In this document: positions 19,973-28,621 of the stretch, one piece after another
Layout: each line of letters starts with the position of its first letter
Position numbering within the stretch: position 1 is the stretch's first letter
Assembly (NCBI RefSeq): GCF_000600085.1
Contig: NZ_CP006821.1
Span: 1,364,001 to 1,428,000 of the forward strand
Length of the DNA: 64,000 nucleotides
Direction of reading: 5' to 3'
Source of the DNA: Helicobacter pylori oki112
GTDB lineage: Bacteria > Campylobacterota > Campylobacteria > Campylobacterales > Helicobacteraceae
The notes under the pieces: model-generated
Told to the model about the DNA's origin: nothing
Database searches by the model: none
What the model saw: only the letters and a program-made list of their open reading frames with translations
Position numbers and translations under genes: made by a program

Positions 19973-20293
19973 ATGAGTGGATTAAAAGCATTTAGTTGTG
20001 TAGTGGTTTTATGCGGTGCAATGGTTAATGCGGCTATAGCTGGTCCTAAAATAGAGGCAAGGGGTGAATTAGGCAAATTTATAGGGGGTGGTGTTGGGGG
20101 TTTTGTTGGTGATAAAATGGGCGGATTTGTTGGTGGTGCAATAGGAGGATATATTGGGTCTGAAGTAGGCGATAGGGTAGAAGATTATATCCGTGGCGTT
20201 GATAGAGAGCCTCAGACTAGAGAACCGCAAGCCCCAAGAGAACCTATCCGTGATTTTTATGATTACGGCTATAGTTTTGGGCATGCTTGGTAA
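19973..20293 (+). CDS. Small secreted glycine-zipper protein
   Basis: A 106-residue protein with a signal peptide (residues 1-22, ending NAAIA) and then about 45 residues of glycine-zipper repeats (GGGVGGFVGDKMGGFVGG, then AIGGYIGSEVGD). A charged, proline- and arginine-rich stretch (REPQTREPQAPREP) and an aromatic tail follow. I chose the ATG at 19973 because AAAGGA lies 6 bases upstream; an upstream in-frame TTG has no such site. Glycine zippers form membrane-inserted helix bundles in outer-membrane lipoproteins, pore-forming peptides and some bacteriocins. No Cys follows the signal peptide, so it is not a lipoprotein. The function is unknown. It is followed 38 bases later by a membrane protein gene. 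Confidence 0.8.
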   Translation: MSGLKAFSCVVVLCGAMVNAAIAGPKIEARGELGKFIGGGVGGFVGDKMGGFVGGAIGGYIGSEVGDRVEDYIRGVDREPQTREPQAPREPIRDFYDYGYSFGHAW

Positions 20294-20331
20294 TCTTAAA
20301 TGAGTCAAGGTGATGGGGGGAAGGAAATAAC

Positions 20332-20841
20332 ATGGATACTACAAAAGAGAACTTGAATGGTTCAAAAGAGCGTTTGAGCGACTGGGAATATCAATGGGCA
20401 GTGGCTCTAGTCTATACGATATGTATCTCCATAAACGCTAGGATTTTTTATGACATAAATGGTTCAGCTAGCGATCCGCTTTTTGACCCTAAATACAGCT
20501 ATTATATGTGGCTAGTGGGTCTAATAGCGGCTTTGTTGTCTAACCTTTTATTTGACCCACGAGGTAGGGATTGTTATAAATCTTTCCAAGTAAGATACCC
20601 TAGGTTTCTCAAAGCCATTTTTAAGGCTAGGTTTTTTGGCGCGTTTTATAACGCTGTGTTAGGATCAAGGCTAAGGGATTTTTATGTGATGCTTTTAACG
20701 ATGCCCTTTATTGCCGCTATCCATGAGGTTTCGGCGTATTGCGGGCATCCTAGCAACTTCCTTGTAGAGGGTTTGGTCATTCTTGGCCTTGTGTGTGTTT
20801 TTGGGATTTGTGTTAGGCTTTGTGCTAAATTAGGGTGGTGA
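20332..20841 (+). CDS. Integral membrane protein of unknown function
   Basis: A 169-residue protein with about four predicted membrane helices (residues about 24-42, 60-78, 118-136 and 142-163). Between helices 2 and 3 it has a basic cytoplasmic segment (FDPRGRDCYKSFQVRYPRF). It contains several Cys residues (34, 83, 135, 155 and 162 region). I do not recognise the family. It lies 38 bases after the glycine-zipper gene in the same direction and has a GGGGGGAAGGAAA ribosome binding region, so the two are probably co-expressed and may act together. Confidence 0.75.
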   Translation: MDTTKENLNGSKERLSDWEYQWAVALVYTICISINARIFYDINGSASDPLFDPKYSYYMWLVGLIAALLSNLLFDPRGRDCYKSFQVRYPRFLKAIFKARFFGAFYNAVLGSRLRDFYVMLLTMPFIAAIHEVSAYCGHPSNFLVEGLVILGLVCVFGICVRLCAKLGW

Positions 20842-20919
20842 TTTAACCCAAATGCCATTAAATGGAGGGGGGAGTAAAAAATTAAAGAAATTTTAAAGTG
20901 CGTTCTCACTGATTTGTGT

Positions 20920-20925
20920 TACAAT
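20920..20925 (+). promoter_or_regulatory. Probable -10 box of the thiamine uptake operon
   Basis: TACAAT lies about 10 bases upstream of the riboswitch 5' edge, so transcription would begin almost at the aptamer. This placement fits a riboswitch leader. Confidence 0.5.
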
Positions 20926-20935
20926 AAGGAGCATT

Positions 20936-21021
20936 TAAGGGGTGCTTTTTAAAACGCTCAAGTTTTTAAAAGGCTGAGATCAAACCCGTAGAACTTGTCA
21001 AGGTAATTCTTGCGTAAGGAA
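20936..21021 (+). promoter_or_regulatory. TPP (THI-element) riboswitch
   Basis: The conserved aptamer parts occur in order: GGGGTGC (20939-20945), CTGAGA (20974-20979), ACCC (20984-20987), GAAC (20991-20994), GGTAAT (21002-21007) and TGCGTAAGGAA (21011-21021). These are the invariant P2-P5 and J elements of the thiamine pyrophosphate aptamer. The final AAGGA (21016-21020) is also the ribosome binding site of the next gene, whose ATG is at 21027. Ligand binding would therefore hide the ribosome site, and control is probably translational. No intrinsic terminator lies between aptamer and gene. Confidence 0.92.
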
Positions 21022-21026
21022 ATAGC

Positions 21027-21689
21027 ATGTTAATAACCACCCAACTATCCAAACGATTTTACGCCACGCTCATTCTCGCTTGCGTGTTTTTAACCATCAC
21101 TAACATTCTTGTCAAAGGCTCGTTTATCAATCTTTTAGCGGGGCTTAGTGGGGTTTTGTATGCGTTTTTTGCCGGAGAAAGGCAAACGATTTGCTTTATA
21201 TTTGGTCTTGTTTATAATTTGAGTTACGCTTATGTCGCTTATCAGTGGAAATTAAACGCTGATGTGATTTTATGCCTTTTTTTGTATATGCCAGTAACGA
21301 TTTATGGGCTGTTCGCATGGAAAAAGACAGAGCAGCATGAGGGCGTTATCAAGGCTCAAAAACTTCCCAAAAATTGGCGTTTTGCGCTCGTTTTAGGCAT
21401 AGGGGTTTTAACTTATGTGAGCGCTTTGTTTTTTAAAGAGATTAAAACGAATTTTTTATGGGCAGAGAGTTTTAATTTTGTCATCTTTATTATTGCTTTT
21501 ATTTTACAGGTTTTGCGCTATATAGAAAATTATGCGCTAGTAACTTTGGGGAATATCGTGTCCATTATCGTGTGGTTTTGTATTTTTCAAATTTCAACAG
21601 AGAGCTTGGTGCAACTCTTCACAACGATCCTATACCTTTTTATTGGTTTGTATTATTTTAACCGCTGGAATAAGTCATGCAAGCAGTGA
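21027..21689 (+). CDS. pnuT: PnuC-family transporter, probably for thiamine (PnuT)
   Basis: A 220-residue membrane protein with about seven helices and PnuC family features: an aromatic-rich middle (YNLSYAYVAYQWKLNADVI) and a YMPVTIYGLFAW segment, followed by the NIVSIIVWFCIF region. The fold takes up vitamins by facilitated diffusion with metabolic trapping. PnuC proper moves nicotinamide riboside. Here the TPP riboswitch upstream and the 13-base overlap with thiamine pyrophosphokinase argue for thiamine (PnuT). Many annotations will call it pnuC. The substrate is inferred from context. Confidence 0.9.
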   Translation: MLITTQLSKRFYATLILACVFLTITNILVKGSFINLLAGLSGVLYAFFAGERQTICFIFGLVYNLSYAYVAYQWKLNADVILCLFLYMPVTIYGLFAWKKTEQHEGVIKAQKLPKNWRFALVLGIGVLTYVSALFFKEIKTNFLWAESFNFVIFIIAFILQVLRYIENYALVTLGNIVSIIVWFCIFQISTESLVQLFTTILYLFIGLYYFNRWNKSCKQ

Positions 21690-22291
21690 TTTTAGCGAAT
21701 GGGGAGTTTCCTAAATCCCAAAAATGCTTAGACCTTTTAAAAAACGCTCCTTTTTTAATCGCATGCGATGGGGCTGTTATATCATTGCATGCGCTTCAAT
21801 TCAAACCCAGCGTTGTTATAGGCGATCTAGATAGCATTGATTCGCATTTGAAAGCCTTGTATAACCCTATACGCATGAGCGAACAAAACAGCAACGATTT
21901 GTCCAAAGCCTTTTTTTATGCCTTGAATAGGGGCTGTGATGACTTTATTTTTTTAGGGTTGAATGGCAAGCGAGAAGACCACGCTTTGGCGAACACTTTT
22001 TTATTGTTGGAGTATTTTAAATTTTGCAAAAAAATCCAAGCCGTAAGCGATTATGGTCTTTTTAGGGTGCTAGAAACCCCTTTTACTTTGACCAGTTTTA
22101 AAGGGGAACAAATCTCGCTTTTTAGCTTGGATTTTAACGCCCAATTCACTTCCAAAAATCTCAAATACCCTTTAAAAAACTTGCGTTTAAAAACGCTCTT
22201 TTCTGGCTCGCTCAATGAAGCTACAGATAGTTTTTTTAGCCTTAGCTCTACACCTAAATCGGTGGTGTTGGTGTATCAAAAGTTTTTATGA
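21677..22291 (+). CDS. Thiamine pyrophosphokinase
   Basis: A 204-residue enzyme that pyrophosphorylates thiamine to TPP from ATP. Family motifs are present: ACDGAVISLHAL (about residues 29-40), VIGDLDSID (about 47-56), QNSNDLSKAFFYAL (about 73-86) and LNGKREDHALANTFLLL (about 95-111). The C-terminal beta domain is short, with the ISLFSL segment. It overlaps the transporter gene by 13 bases and shares its riboswitch, so import and trapping are coupled. Confidence 0.92.
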   Translation: MQAVILANGEFPKSQKCLDLLKNAPFLIACDGAVISLHALQFKPSVVIGDLDSIDSHLKALYNPIRMSEQNSNDLSKAFFYALNRGCDDFIFLGLNGKREDHALANTFLLLEYFKFCKKIQAVSDYGLFRVLETPFTLTSFKGEQISLFSLDFNAQFTSKNLKYPLKNLRLKTLFSGSLNEATDSFFSLSSTPKSVVLVYQKFL

Positions 22292-22365
22292 GCGGGTTTT
22301 ATTAGGCGAATTTTTATCTGTATATTGCGCCAAGTTAAGGAGCATTTGAGTTAGCAAGTAGAGAA

Positions 22366-22496
22366 AGATTGATTCAGTTTCGCTTTGCGTGGAGATGGTA
22401 GGTTTAGTGTTTTTAATGTGCATTGTGTGGCGGACACAATAATAGGAGTTCATATTTTTTCAACAAAACCACTACAAAGCGAACAAATCAGCCCAT
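22366..22496. repeat. Second hairpin element, related to 19453-19616
   Basis: Outer arms TTCGCTTTG (22379-22387) and CAAAGCGAA (22475-22483) pair perfectly, and GTGG (22389-22392) pairs with CCAC (22469-22472). GATT and AATC further out extend the stem. In the loop is a perfect 7-bp hairpin, ATTGTGT (22422-22428) / ACACAAT (22434-22440), followed one base later by ATAGGAGT (22442-22449). This is the same layout, spacing and trailing octamer as the 19453-19616 element. The gap 22292-22913 otherwise holds only the possible gene remnant at 22543 and AT-rich sequence. Confidence 0.5.
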
Positions 22497-22542
22497 CACC
22501 TACATCGGCTAAAATCCAAAGCAGTTTAGCATAAACGAATAG

Positions 22543-22668
22543 CCAATATCTAGCGTGTCTCAAAATACGCTTGAATCCATCTGGCTCAATCTCCAGCAGT
22601 TGGATTTCTTAAAATCATCAAACCAATTAGAAGCCTTAATAAAAATGCAAGAAATACCGCTCAATTAA
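22543..22668 (+). pseudogene. Possible 3' remnant of a lost gene
   Basis: The frame 22543-22668 encodes 41 residues that read like a real amphipathic helical protein end (SQNTLESIWLNLQQLDFL, then KSSNQLEALIKMQEIPLN) and stops at TAA 22666-22668. There is an in-frame TAG directly upstream and no start codon or ribosome site. It could be a decayed gene end or chance. I do not recognise it. Confidence 0.25.
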
Positions 22669-22877
22669 AGGGTGGGATAGAAGCCGGTGCGAGTTTTGAG
22701 TTTATTTTGATTTTTTAAAATTTATTTTTGCAGTTTGGAGGTTATCGCTTAACTAAGCTCTTTTATATTTTGATTACAGAAAACGCTTTTAGCATTTTTT
22801 AAATTTTATAATCAATAAAACAAGATCAAAGCTTTTAACCGCTTTTTTAAAATAAAATAAAATCAAAGCGATACCAA

Positions 22878-22895
22878 CCAAGACTAAAATCTTGG
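22878..22895 (-). terminator. Possible terminator after rplQ
   Basis: CCAAGA (22878-22883) pairs with TCTTGG (22890-22895) about 20 bases past the rplQ stop on the minus strand. A T-rich tract follows only after about a dozen bases, so it is a weak candidate for ending the ribosomal superoperon. Confidence 0.35.
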
Positions 22896-22913
22896 CTAGC
22901 AGCCCGTCAAATT

Positions 22914-23264
22914 TCACACAAATTCAATGGTGGCTAGAGTGGAAGCGTCCCCTCTTCTAAAAGTGGTGCGTTGGATTCTGGTGTATCCGCCATTCCTTTG
23001 CGCGTATTTGGGTGCGATTTCGGTTACAAGCTTGTGGGTGGCTTCTTTGTTTTGCAAATACGCAAAAACATGGCGGTGTGCGTTAAAATCGCCCACACGA
23101 GCCGCTGTCGTTAATTTCTCAATGTAACTGCGCAATTCCTTAGCTTTATAAATCCCTGTTTCAATTTTGTTATGCTCAATCAAAGCGATCGCTAAATTCT
23201 TTAATAACGCCTTTCTGTGCGAGCTGGTCCTCCCAAGCTTGCGGTATCCGTGTTTGTGTCTCAT
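22914..23264 (-). CDS. rplQ: 50S ribosomal protein L17
   Basis: 116 residues, opening [25 protein letters not shown], the invariant L17 start, with the RQAT-like [11 protein letters not shown] segment and a YTRI...RRGDA close. It sits near the peptide exit region of the 50S subunit. It is the last gene of the superoperon, 15 bases after rpoA, as in most bacteria. Confidence 0.98.
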   Translation of the reverse strand: MRHKHGYRKLGRTSSHRKALLKNLAIALIEHNKIETGIYKAKELRSYIEKLTTAARVGDFNAHRHVFAYLQNKEATHKLVTEIAPKYAQRNGGYTRIQRTTFRRGDASTLATIEFV

Positions 23265-23279
23265 CAGTCGTTACCTCCT

Positions 23280-24299
23280 TTAATCTTCTAATTTTTCTAA
23301 TCTTTTCTTTAAACTTTCTCTTTGTTCAGGGCTTAATTCTGTGCCTACCGGATAGCCCAAATCATTCAATTTTTCAGCGATTTCATCATAGGATTTTTTA
23401 CCCATGTTTTTCACGCCCTTAAGCTCTTCTTCGCTCATCAACACGAGTTCGCCCACATACTTGATGCCGATTTTATCCAAGCAATTAAAACACCTAGCGC
23501 TCAAATTCATGCTTTCAATTTTAGCACTCAAGTCTTTAGCGTCATCTCTTTGGGCGTAATCGCCTGAATACTCCGTGTTAGTAATGGGTCTTTCGCCAAA
23601 AACGCCTAGTTGCTTGCTCATCACTTTCACCGCTGATAAAAACGCTTTATAAGGGTCAATCTGCCCGTCTGTTTCAATATCAAAAATGATTTTTTCATAG
23701 TTGGGATCGCCCTCAACCAAAACATTTTCAATCTCATAAACGACCTTTTTAATCGGCGTGAAAGAGCCGTCTAGTGGCATGTAGCCCTCAAGCATCAATT
23801 CCCTTGTGTTTTCGCTTGGGACATACCCCATTCCTTTATAGATAATGAGCGAAAAATTCAATTGAGCGTCTTCGTTGATTGTCGCTAGGGGCATTTCCGG
23901 ATTGACAATTTTTATATGATCAGAATTCAAATCCCTAGCCCTAAGCTCCATAGGCCCTTTAAAAGAATAATCCACCACAACCGATTGGTTTTCTAAAGAG
24001 CTATCTTGCCCCACTAACGCCTTGGCTATAAAGCGGATATTCTTTAAATTCATGATAAAGAGCGACACATCTTCAGTAACCCCTCTTAATGAGTCAAACT
24101 CATGATGGACGCCTTCAATCTTTAAACCTACAGGAGCATACCCCACAGAGCTTAAAAGCAAGAGCCTTCTAATAGGATGAGCGAGCGTAACAGCGTAACC
24201 AAACTCAAATGGAGCCAGAGAAATCTTAACCCGATTGCCCTCTTTCTCTAGCACCTTAATTTCTGATGGGATCAAAGGTGCTGTTTTGATAACTTTCAT
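23280..24299 (-). CDS. rpoA: RNA polymerase alpha subunit
   Basis: 339 residues. The N-terminal assembly domain (about 1-230) carries GYAVTLAHPIRRLLLLSSVGYAPVG, the dimerisation motif, and EFDSLRGVTEDV. A linker leads to the C-terminal domain (about 255-325) with ARCFNCLDKIGIKYVGEL and VKNMGKKSYDEI, the helix-hairpin-helix part that touches UP elements and activators. It follows rpsD by 11 bases, the classic alpha-operon order. Confidence 0.98.
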   Translation of the reverse strand: MKVIKTAPLIPSEIKVLEKEGNRVKISLAPFEFGYAVTLAHPIRRLLLLSSVGYAPVGLKIEGVHHEFDSLRGVTEDVSLFIMNLKNIRFIAKALVGQDSSLENQSVVVDYSFKGPMELRARDLNSDHIKIVNPEMPLATINEDAQLNFSLIIYKGMGYVPSENTRELMLEGYMPLDGSFTPIKKVVYEIENVLVEGDPNYEKIIFDIETDGQIDPYKAFLSAVKVMSKQLGVFGERPITNTEYSGDYAQRDDAKDLSAKIESMNLSARCFNCLDKIGIKYVGELVLMSEEELKGVKNMGKKSYDEIAEKLNDLGYPVGTELSPEQRESLKKRLEKLED

Positions 24300-24310
24300 G
24301 CTCTAACCCC

Positions 24311-24937
24311 TTACTTAGAATACAATTCTACAATGAGTCTTTCTTCAATAGGGATAACCACTTCTTCTCTTTCAGGGTAGCGGGTGAAGATACCGTATTT
24401 TTTGTCTTTTTCCACATCAATCCATGGCACAATCCCTGTTTGAGCTGTCAATTCCATCGCGCGAACCACTTGAGAGTTGCTCTTGGTTTTTTCTTTGATC
24501 TCAATTTTTTGCCCTGAACGCACGAAATAAGAGGGAATATCCAAACGCTTACCATCCACAAGCACATGCCCATGCGTTACTAATTGCCTAGCAGAGCTTC
24601 TAGTGGTCGCAAACCCCATGCGATAGACGACATTGTCCAATCTTCTTTCAATCAAGCGGATAAGGTTTTCACCCGTATTGCCGTCCAAGCGATTGGCTTC
24701 CACAAAAATACTCCTAAATTGCTTTTCAGAAATGCCATACATCATTTTAGCTTTTTGCTTTTCTTTCAATTGCAACCCGTAATCAGAAGTCTTAGCGCGC
24801 CTTTGCCCATGCTGGCCTGGTCCATAAGCCCTTTTATCTAGAGCACCCTTCCCGCTCAATCGCCTTTCACCTTTTAAGGCTAAAGAAACCCCAAAACGCC
24901 TTTCTAGTCTTTCTACTGCGCCTCTATATCTTGCCAT
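24311..24937 (-). CDS. rpsD: 30S ribosomal protein S4
   Basis: 208 residues with [16 protein letters not shown] at the N-terminus and the S4 RNA-binding domain (about 98-160: [29 protein letters not shown]). This is a primary 16S-binding protein and, in other bacteria, a translational autoregulator of this operon. The N-terminal Zn-type cysteines of some S4 proteins are absent. Confidence 0.98.
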   Translation of the reverse strand: MARYRGAVERLERRFGVSLALKGERRLSGKGALDKRAYGPGQHGQRRAKTSDYGLQLKEKQKAKMMYGISEKQFRSIFVEANRLDGNTGENLIRLIERRLDNVVYRMGFATTRSSARQLVTHGHVLVDGKRLDIPSYFVRSGQKIEIKEKTKSNSQVVRAMELTAQTGIVPWIDVEKDKKYGIFTRYPEREEVVIPIEERLIVELYSK

Positions 24938-24946
24938 AAAGCCTCC

Positions 24947-25342
24947 TTACACTCTTCTTCTTTTAGGGGGTCTGCAACCATTATGAGGGAGCGGGGTGAT
25001 GTCTTTAATCCAAAGCACTTTAACGCCCTCTGTCGCGCCCACGCTCTTAATAGCGGTCTCACGCCCACTACCTGGCCCTTGAACCTTAATGCCCACTTCT
25101 TTAACGCCATGCTCTTTAGCCTTGCTTAGAGCACTTTCTACAGCTTGTTGGGCCGCATAAGGGGTGGATTTTTTAGAGCCTTTAAACCCTAAACCGCCCG
25201 CCGTGCTCCAACAAATCACATTACCCATTTCATCAGTGATAGTGATGTTGGTATTATTAAAGGTCGCTGAAATATAAACAACCCCTCTAGCAATATTCTT
25301 TTTGACTACTTTCTTTTTAGCCGTTACATTTCTCTTAGCCAT
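24947..25342 (-). CDS. rpsK: 30S ribosomal protein S11
   Basis: 131 residues. A basic N-terminus ([15 protein letters not shown]) is followed by [21 protein letters not shown] and the family end [15 protein letters not shown]. It forms part of the platform of the 30S subunit. It lies between rpsM and rpsD with short gaps. Confidence 0.98.
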   Translation of the reverse strand: MAKRNVTAKKKVVKKNIARGVVYISATFNNTNITITDEMGNVICWSTAGGLGFKGSKKSTPYAAQQAVESALSKAKEHGVKEVGIKVQGPGSGRETAIKSVGATEGVKVLWIKDITPLPHNGCRPPKRRRV

Positions 25343-25364
25343 TAAATCATCATCTCCTTATCCG

Positions 25365-25727
25365 CTACTTGCTACCCACGGTTTTTTTCTTACCCTTACG
25401 AGTCCTAGCGTTATTTTTAGTAGTTTGGCCTCTTACAGGAAGACCCTTACGATGCCTGATCCCACGATAATTCCCTAAGTCCATTAAAGATTTAATATCC
25501 ATTTGAACTTTTTTACGCAAATCGCCCTCTACTAGGTAGCTTTGCTGGATTTTTTTAGCGATGCTAGACACTTCATCTTCGCTCAATTCATGCACGCGCT
25601 TGTCAAAAGAAATGCCTACCGCTTCTAAAATCTCTCTGGAACTCTTAAGCCCAATCCCATAAATATAAGTAAGGGCATACTCTACTCTCTTCTTTTTTGG
25701 TAAATCCACACCAGCAATCCTTGCCAT
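25365..25727 (-). CDS. rpsM: 30S ribosomal protein S13
   Basis: 120 residues with [25 protein letters not shown] and the C-terminal signature [26 protein letters not shown]13 contacts 23S rRNA and P-site tRNA from the 30S head. It starts 3 bases after the rpmJ stop. Confidence 0.98.
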   Translation of the reverse strand: MARIAGVDLPKKKRVEYALTYIYGIGLKSSREILEAVGISFDKRVHELSEDEVSSIAKKIQQSYLVEGDLRKKVQMDIKSLMDLGNYRGIRHRKGLPVRGQTTKNNARTRKGKKKTVGSK

Positions 25728-25730
25728 GCT

Positions 25731-25844
25731 TTATCCTTGTCTTTGTTTGTGTTTAGGGGTAGCACAGATCACTCTAATAACGCCCCTTCTTTTAATGATT
25801 TTGCACTTATCGCACATCTTTTTCACTGATGGCCTGACTTTCAT
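25731..25844 (-). CDS. rpmJ: 50S ribosomal protein L36
   Basis: A 37-residue gene, opening [20 protein letters not shown] and ending [11 protein letters not shown]. The zinc-binding set (Cys11, Cys14, Cys27, His32) is complete, so this is the C+ form. The ATG at 25844 is preceded by AGGAG. It sits between infA and rpsM, its standard place. Confidence 0.96.
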
Positions 25845-25922
25845 GATTGTTCTCCTTTGAAAAAATTAGGCACTACTAAAAACTTTCATACTAACATATT
25901 TTCATTGAAATAACCCTTAAAT

Positions 25923-26141
25923 TCATTTATATCTAAAAGTTATCCGACCCTTGTCTAAACTATAGGGCGTAAGCTCTAGCTTGACCCTATCGCCTAAAGC
26001 AATCCTAATATAGTGCATGCGCATCTTTCCAGAAATACGGCACAACACCACATGCTTATTGTCTAACTCCACCTTAAAAGTGGCGTTAGGCAACGCCTCA
26101 ATCACTTTCCCATCCACTTCTATAACATCATCTCTTGCCAT
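25923..26141 (-). CDS. infA: Translation initiation factor IF-1
   Basis: 72 residues, the normal length: an OB-fold protein opening [20 protein letters not shown], with [18 protein letters not shown] and the closing GRITFRYK. It binds the A site during initiation. Its ATG overlaps the map stop by one base. A 78-base AT-rich gap separates it from rpmJ. Confidence 0.98.
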   Translation of the reverse strand: MARDDVIEVDGKVIEALPNATFKVELDNKHVVLCRISGKMRMHYIRIALGDRVKLELTPYSLDKGRITFRYK

Positions 26142-26902
26142 TAACGCTCCGTAAGAATCACTGCTTTATTGCCAACTATGGCGATAGTATGCTCATGGTG
26201 GCTTGTGTTAAGCCCATCCACTGAAACCACGCTCCACTTATCCGCTAGTATTTTAGGCTCGCCCTGTTTTTGACACACCATAGGCTCTAAGCAAAATACC
26301 ATGCCCTCTTTGATTTTAGGGCCGCTATTAGCCTTGACGCCTTTTTCTAGGTAGTTGGGGATTTCTGGCTCTTCATGGGGTTTTTTACCAATGCCATGCC
26401 CGCAAAATCCTTTCAAAGGCACAAAACCTCTTTCTACAATAGCGCCCTCTAAAATCTGACTCAACTCCTTAAAATGCATGCCCACTCTAATTGAGTTAAT
26501 GGCATGCATCAAGCTCTCTTTAGAGCAAGCGAGCAATTTTTCATCTTGCAAGCTTATCGTGCCTATGGGAAGCGTGAGGGCTGAATCGCCATAATAGCCA
26601 TCCACCTCCACCCCCAAATCCAAGCCTATAATATCCCCTTCTTGTAAAACATAATCCGTAGGAATGCCATGAATAACCACTTCATTTAAGGACATGCACA
26701 CCGAGTTGGGGAAACCATAGAGCCCCTTAAAAGCAGGCCTGGCATGAGAGGATTTGATAAAATCTTCAGCCATTTTATCCAGCTCTAAAAGTGAAACCCC
26801 AGGCCTTACTTCTCGCTCTAAAAGGGCTAACGCTTGAGCGGTTAATTCCCCGGCTTTTCTTAGAGCTTTGATTTCTTTTGGGCTTTTAATAGAGATCGCC
26901 AT
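26141..26902 (-). CDS. map: Methionine aminopeptidase, type I
   Basis: 253 residues. The dinuclear metal ligands are visible in order: Asp in [22 protein letters not shown] (two Asp), His in [20 protein letters not shown], and Glu in [10 protein letters not shown] and near the C-terminus (HHEHTIAI). It removes initiator Met from nascent proteins. One-base overlaps tie it to secY and infA. adk, which sits between secY and map in many bacteria, is absent here. Confidence 0.97.
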   Translation of the reverse strand: MAISIKSPKEIKALRKAGELTAQALALLEREVRPGVSLLELDKMAEDFIKSSHARPAFKGLYGFPNSVCMSLNEVVIHGIPTDYVLQEGDIIGLDLGVEVDGYYGDSALTLPIGTISLQDEKLLACSKESLMHAINSIRVGMHFKELSQILEGAIVERGFVPLKGFCGHGIGKKPHEEPEIPNYLEKGVKANSGPKIKEGMVFCLEPMVCQKQGEPKILADKWSVVSVDGLNTSHHEHTIAIVGNKAVILTER

Positions 26903-28164
26903 TAAAAGCCTACCGCACTTAAAGTTTTATACTTGCTCATATAAATTTGCGCTTCAATCTTTTTCATGGTGTCAATAGCGACTTGAACCACAATCAGCAC
27001 CGCTGTGCCTCCAAAGTAAAAAGGCACGCCCATAGCCTTAACCAAAATCCAAGGCACGGTAGAAATGAGCGCTAAATACAATGAACCCCACAAAGTGAGC
27101 TTACTCGCTACAGAATTTAAAAACGATGAAGTCCCTTCTCCAGGCCTAAGCCCTGGAATATACCCGCCATTACGCCTTAAATTATCCGCAATATCCTTAG
27201 AATTGAACACGATAGAAGAATAAAAGTAAGCAAAAAAGATAATGAGCAAGAACATCAAAATATTATATGCATACCCTTGCGGGCTTAAAAAATCCGCAAC
27301 CGCTTGCAAGGTTTTGTTGCTTGTGGCTTGCTGCAAAATCGTAGAAGGGAACACGAGCAACGCTGAAGCGAAAATAGGGGGGATCACCCCGCTTAAATTC
27401 AACTTAATAGGAATGTAATTCATGATGCGCTTGTTTTGGTTTTGCATCACCACTTTACGTGCATAAGAAATAGGGATCCTGCGCTCGGCTAATTCCACAT
27501 AGATAATCGCAAAAATAGTCGCTAAAACAATCAGCACAATACCAATGAGCATTAAGATATTGATCACGCCCGTATTGACCAAGTTGAATGTGCCTGAAAT
27601 AGCCGATGGGATCCCTGAAACAATCCCGGCAAAAATAATGAGACTGATCCCATTCCCCACGCCCCTTTGCGTGATTTGCTCCCCTATCCACATGAGTAAC
27701 ATCGTCCCTGTAAGCATAGAAAACGCTGAAACAATCATAAAAACTTGCATATCAATCATGATCGCTCCATTGGCTCCTCCGCTAATGCTCCTTAACCCCA
27801 CTGAAACGCTCACCGCTTGGATTAGGGTAATTAAAATGGTCAAATAGCGCACGATTTGCATGTATTTTTGCATGCCGTCTCGCTCTTTTTTCATTTTAGC
27901 CAGGTTGGGGAAAGTCGCGCTCAAAAGCTCCATGATAATTGAAGAAGTGATATAGGGCATGATACCCAAAGAGATGATGCTCAAGCGAGAAACCGCATTC
28001 CCGCTAAACATGTTAAACAACCCCAAAGCGTTGTTGGAATTGCTGTCAAAAAAAGCCTTGATCGCTGCTAAATCTACGCCAGGAATGGGGATATAAGCTA
28101 AGACTCTGTAGAGAAATAAAAAACCCAAAGTGATGAGTATCTTACTGGCAATAGCTTTATTCAT
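26902..28164 (-). CDS. secY: Protein translocase subunit SecY
   Basis: 420 residues with about ten membrane helices forming the Sec channel. It has the first-helix segment (RVLAYIPIPGVD), the GNGISLIIFAGI region, AERRIPISYARKV and the IPGLRPGEGTSSFL loop. It is the last spc-type gene before map; it starts 38 bases after rplO. Confidence 0.98.
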   Translation of the reverse strand: MNKAIASKILITLGFLFLYRVLAYIPIPGVDLAAIKAFFDSNSNNALGLFNMFSGNAVSRLSIISLGIMPYITSSIIMELLSATFPNLAKMKKERDGMQKYMQIVRYLTILITLIQAVSVSVGLRSISGGANGAIMIDMQVFMIVSAFSMLTGTMLLMWIGEQITQRGVGNGISLIIFAGIVSGIPSAISGTFNLVNTGVINILMLIGIVLIVLATIFAIIYVELAERRIPISYARKVVMQNQNKRIMNYIPIKLNLSGVIPPIFASALLVFPSTILQQATSNKTLQAVADFLSPQGYAYNILMFLLIIFFAYFYSSIVFNSKDIADNLRRNGGYIPGLRPGEGTSSFLNSVASKLTLWGSLYLALISTVPWILVKAMGVPFYFGGTAVLIVVQVAIDTMKKIEAQIYMSKYKTLSAVGF

Positions 28165-28202
28165 ATTAACTTATTCCTCTCCAATCAAGCTGATTAAGGG
28201 CA

Positions 28203-28604
28203 TTACTTCTGCCCGCTTGTTTTGATTCTCTCATCTTTAATTTTAGAAGCCAAGTTTTTAGCGTCTTTACCAATCAATTTCACACCTTCAATATAAAGGG
28301 GGAAATGGTGTAAAGCGTGCAAGCTTGAAAAAGTGATTTCTTCTAAATTTTTAATCGCTTCATTCTTTTCTACATTGATAGAATAGATATGAGAATCTTT
28401 AGTCCTAAAACCTATTTTAGGCAAACGGCGTTGTAAGGGTTGTTGCCCCCCTTCAAAGCCTCTTTTAGCCTTATAGCCTGTCCTTGCGGTTTGGCCTTTA
28501 CCGCCTCTTGTGGCAGTCTTTCCCATACCGCTTCCTTGACCACGACCCACTCGTTTGATTTTTTTAACGCTACCTTTAGCCGGTTTTAAATTTTCTAATC
28601 CCAT
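28203..28604 (-). CDS. rplO: 50S ribosomal protein L15
   Basis: 133 residues. The opening [21 protein letters not shown] and the [16 protein letters not shown] and [14 protein letters not shown] segments are diagnostic. Three ATGs occur in a row; I chose the third, since only there is the distance to AAGGA normal. rpmD (L30), often next to rplO, is absent, as is usual in this group. Confidence 0.96.
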   Translation of the reverse strand: MGLENLKPAKGSVKKIKRVGRGQGSGMGKTATRGGKGQTARTGYKAKRGFEGGQQPLQRRLPKIGFRTKDSHIYSINVEKNEAIKNLEEITFSSLHALHHFPLYIEGVKLIGKDAKNLASKIKDERIKTSGQK

Positions 28605-28621
28605 CATCATATCCTTTTTAA

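Noticed and set aside
9195..22500. Assignment of the repeated intergenic elements to the aapA/isoA toxin-antitoxin family
   Set aside because: I could not find the short Lys-rich hydrophobic peptide expected for AapA in any frame, so only a weak suspicion remains.
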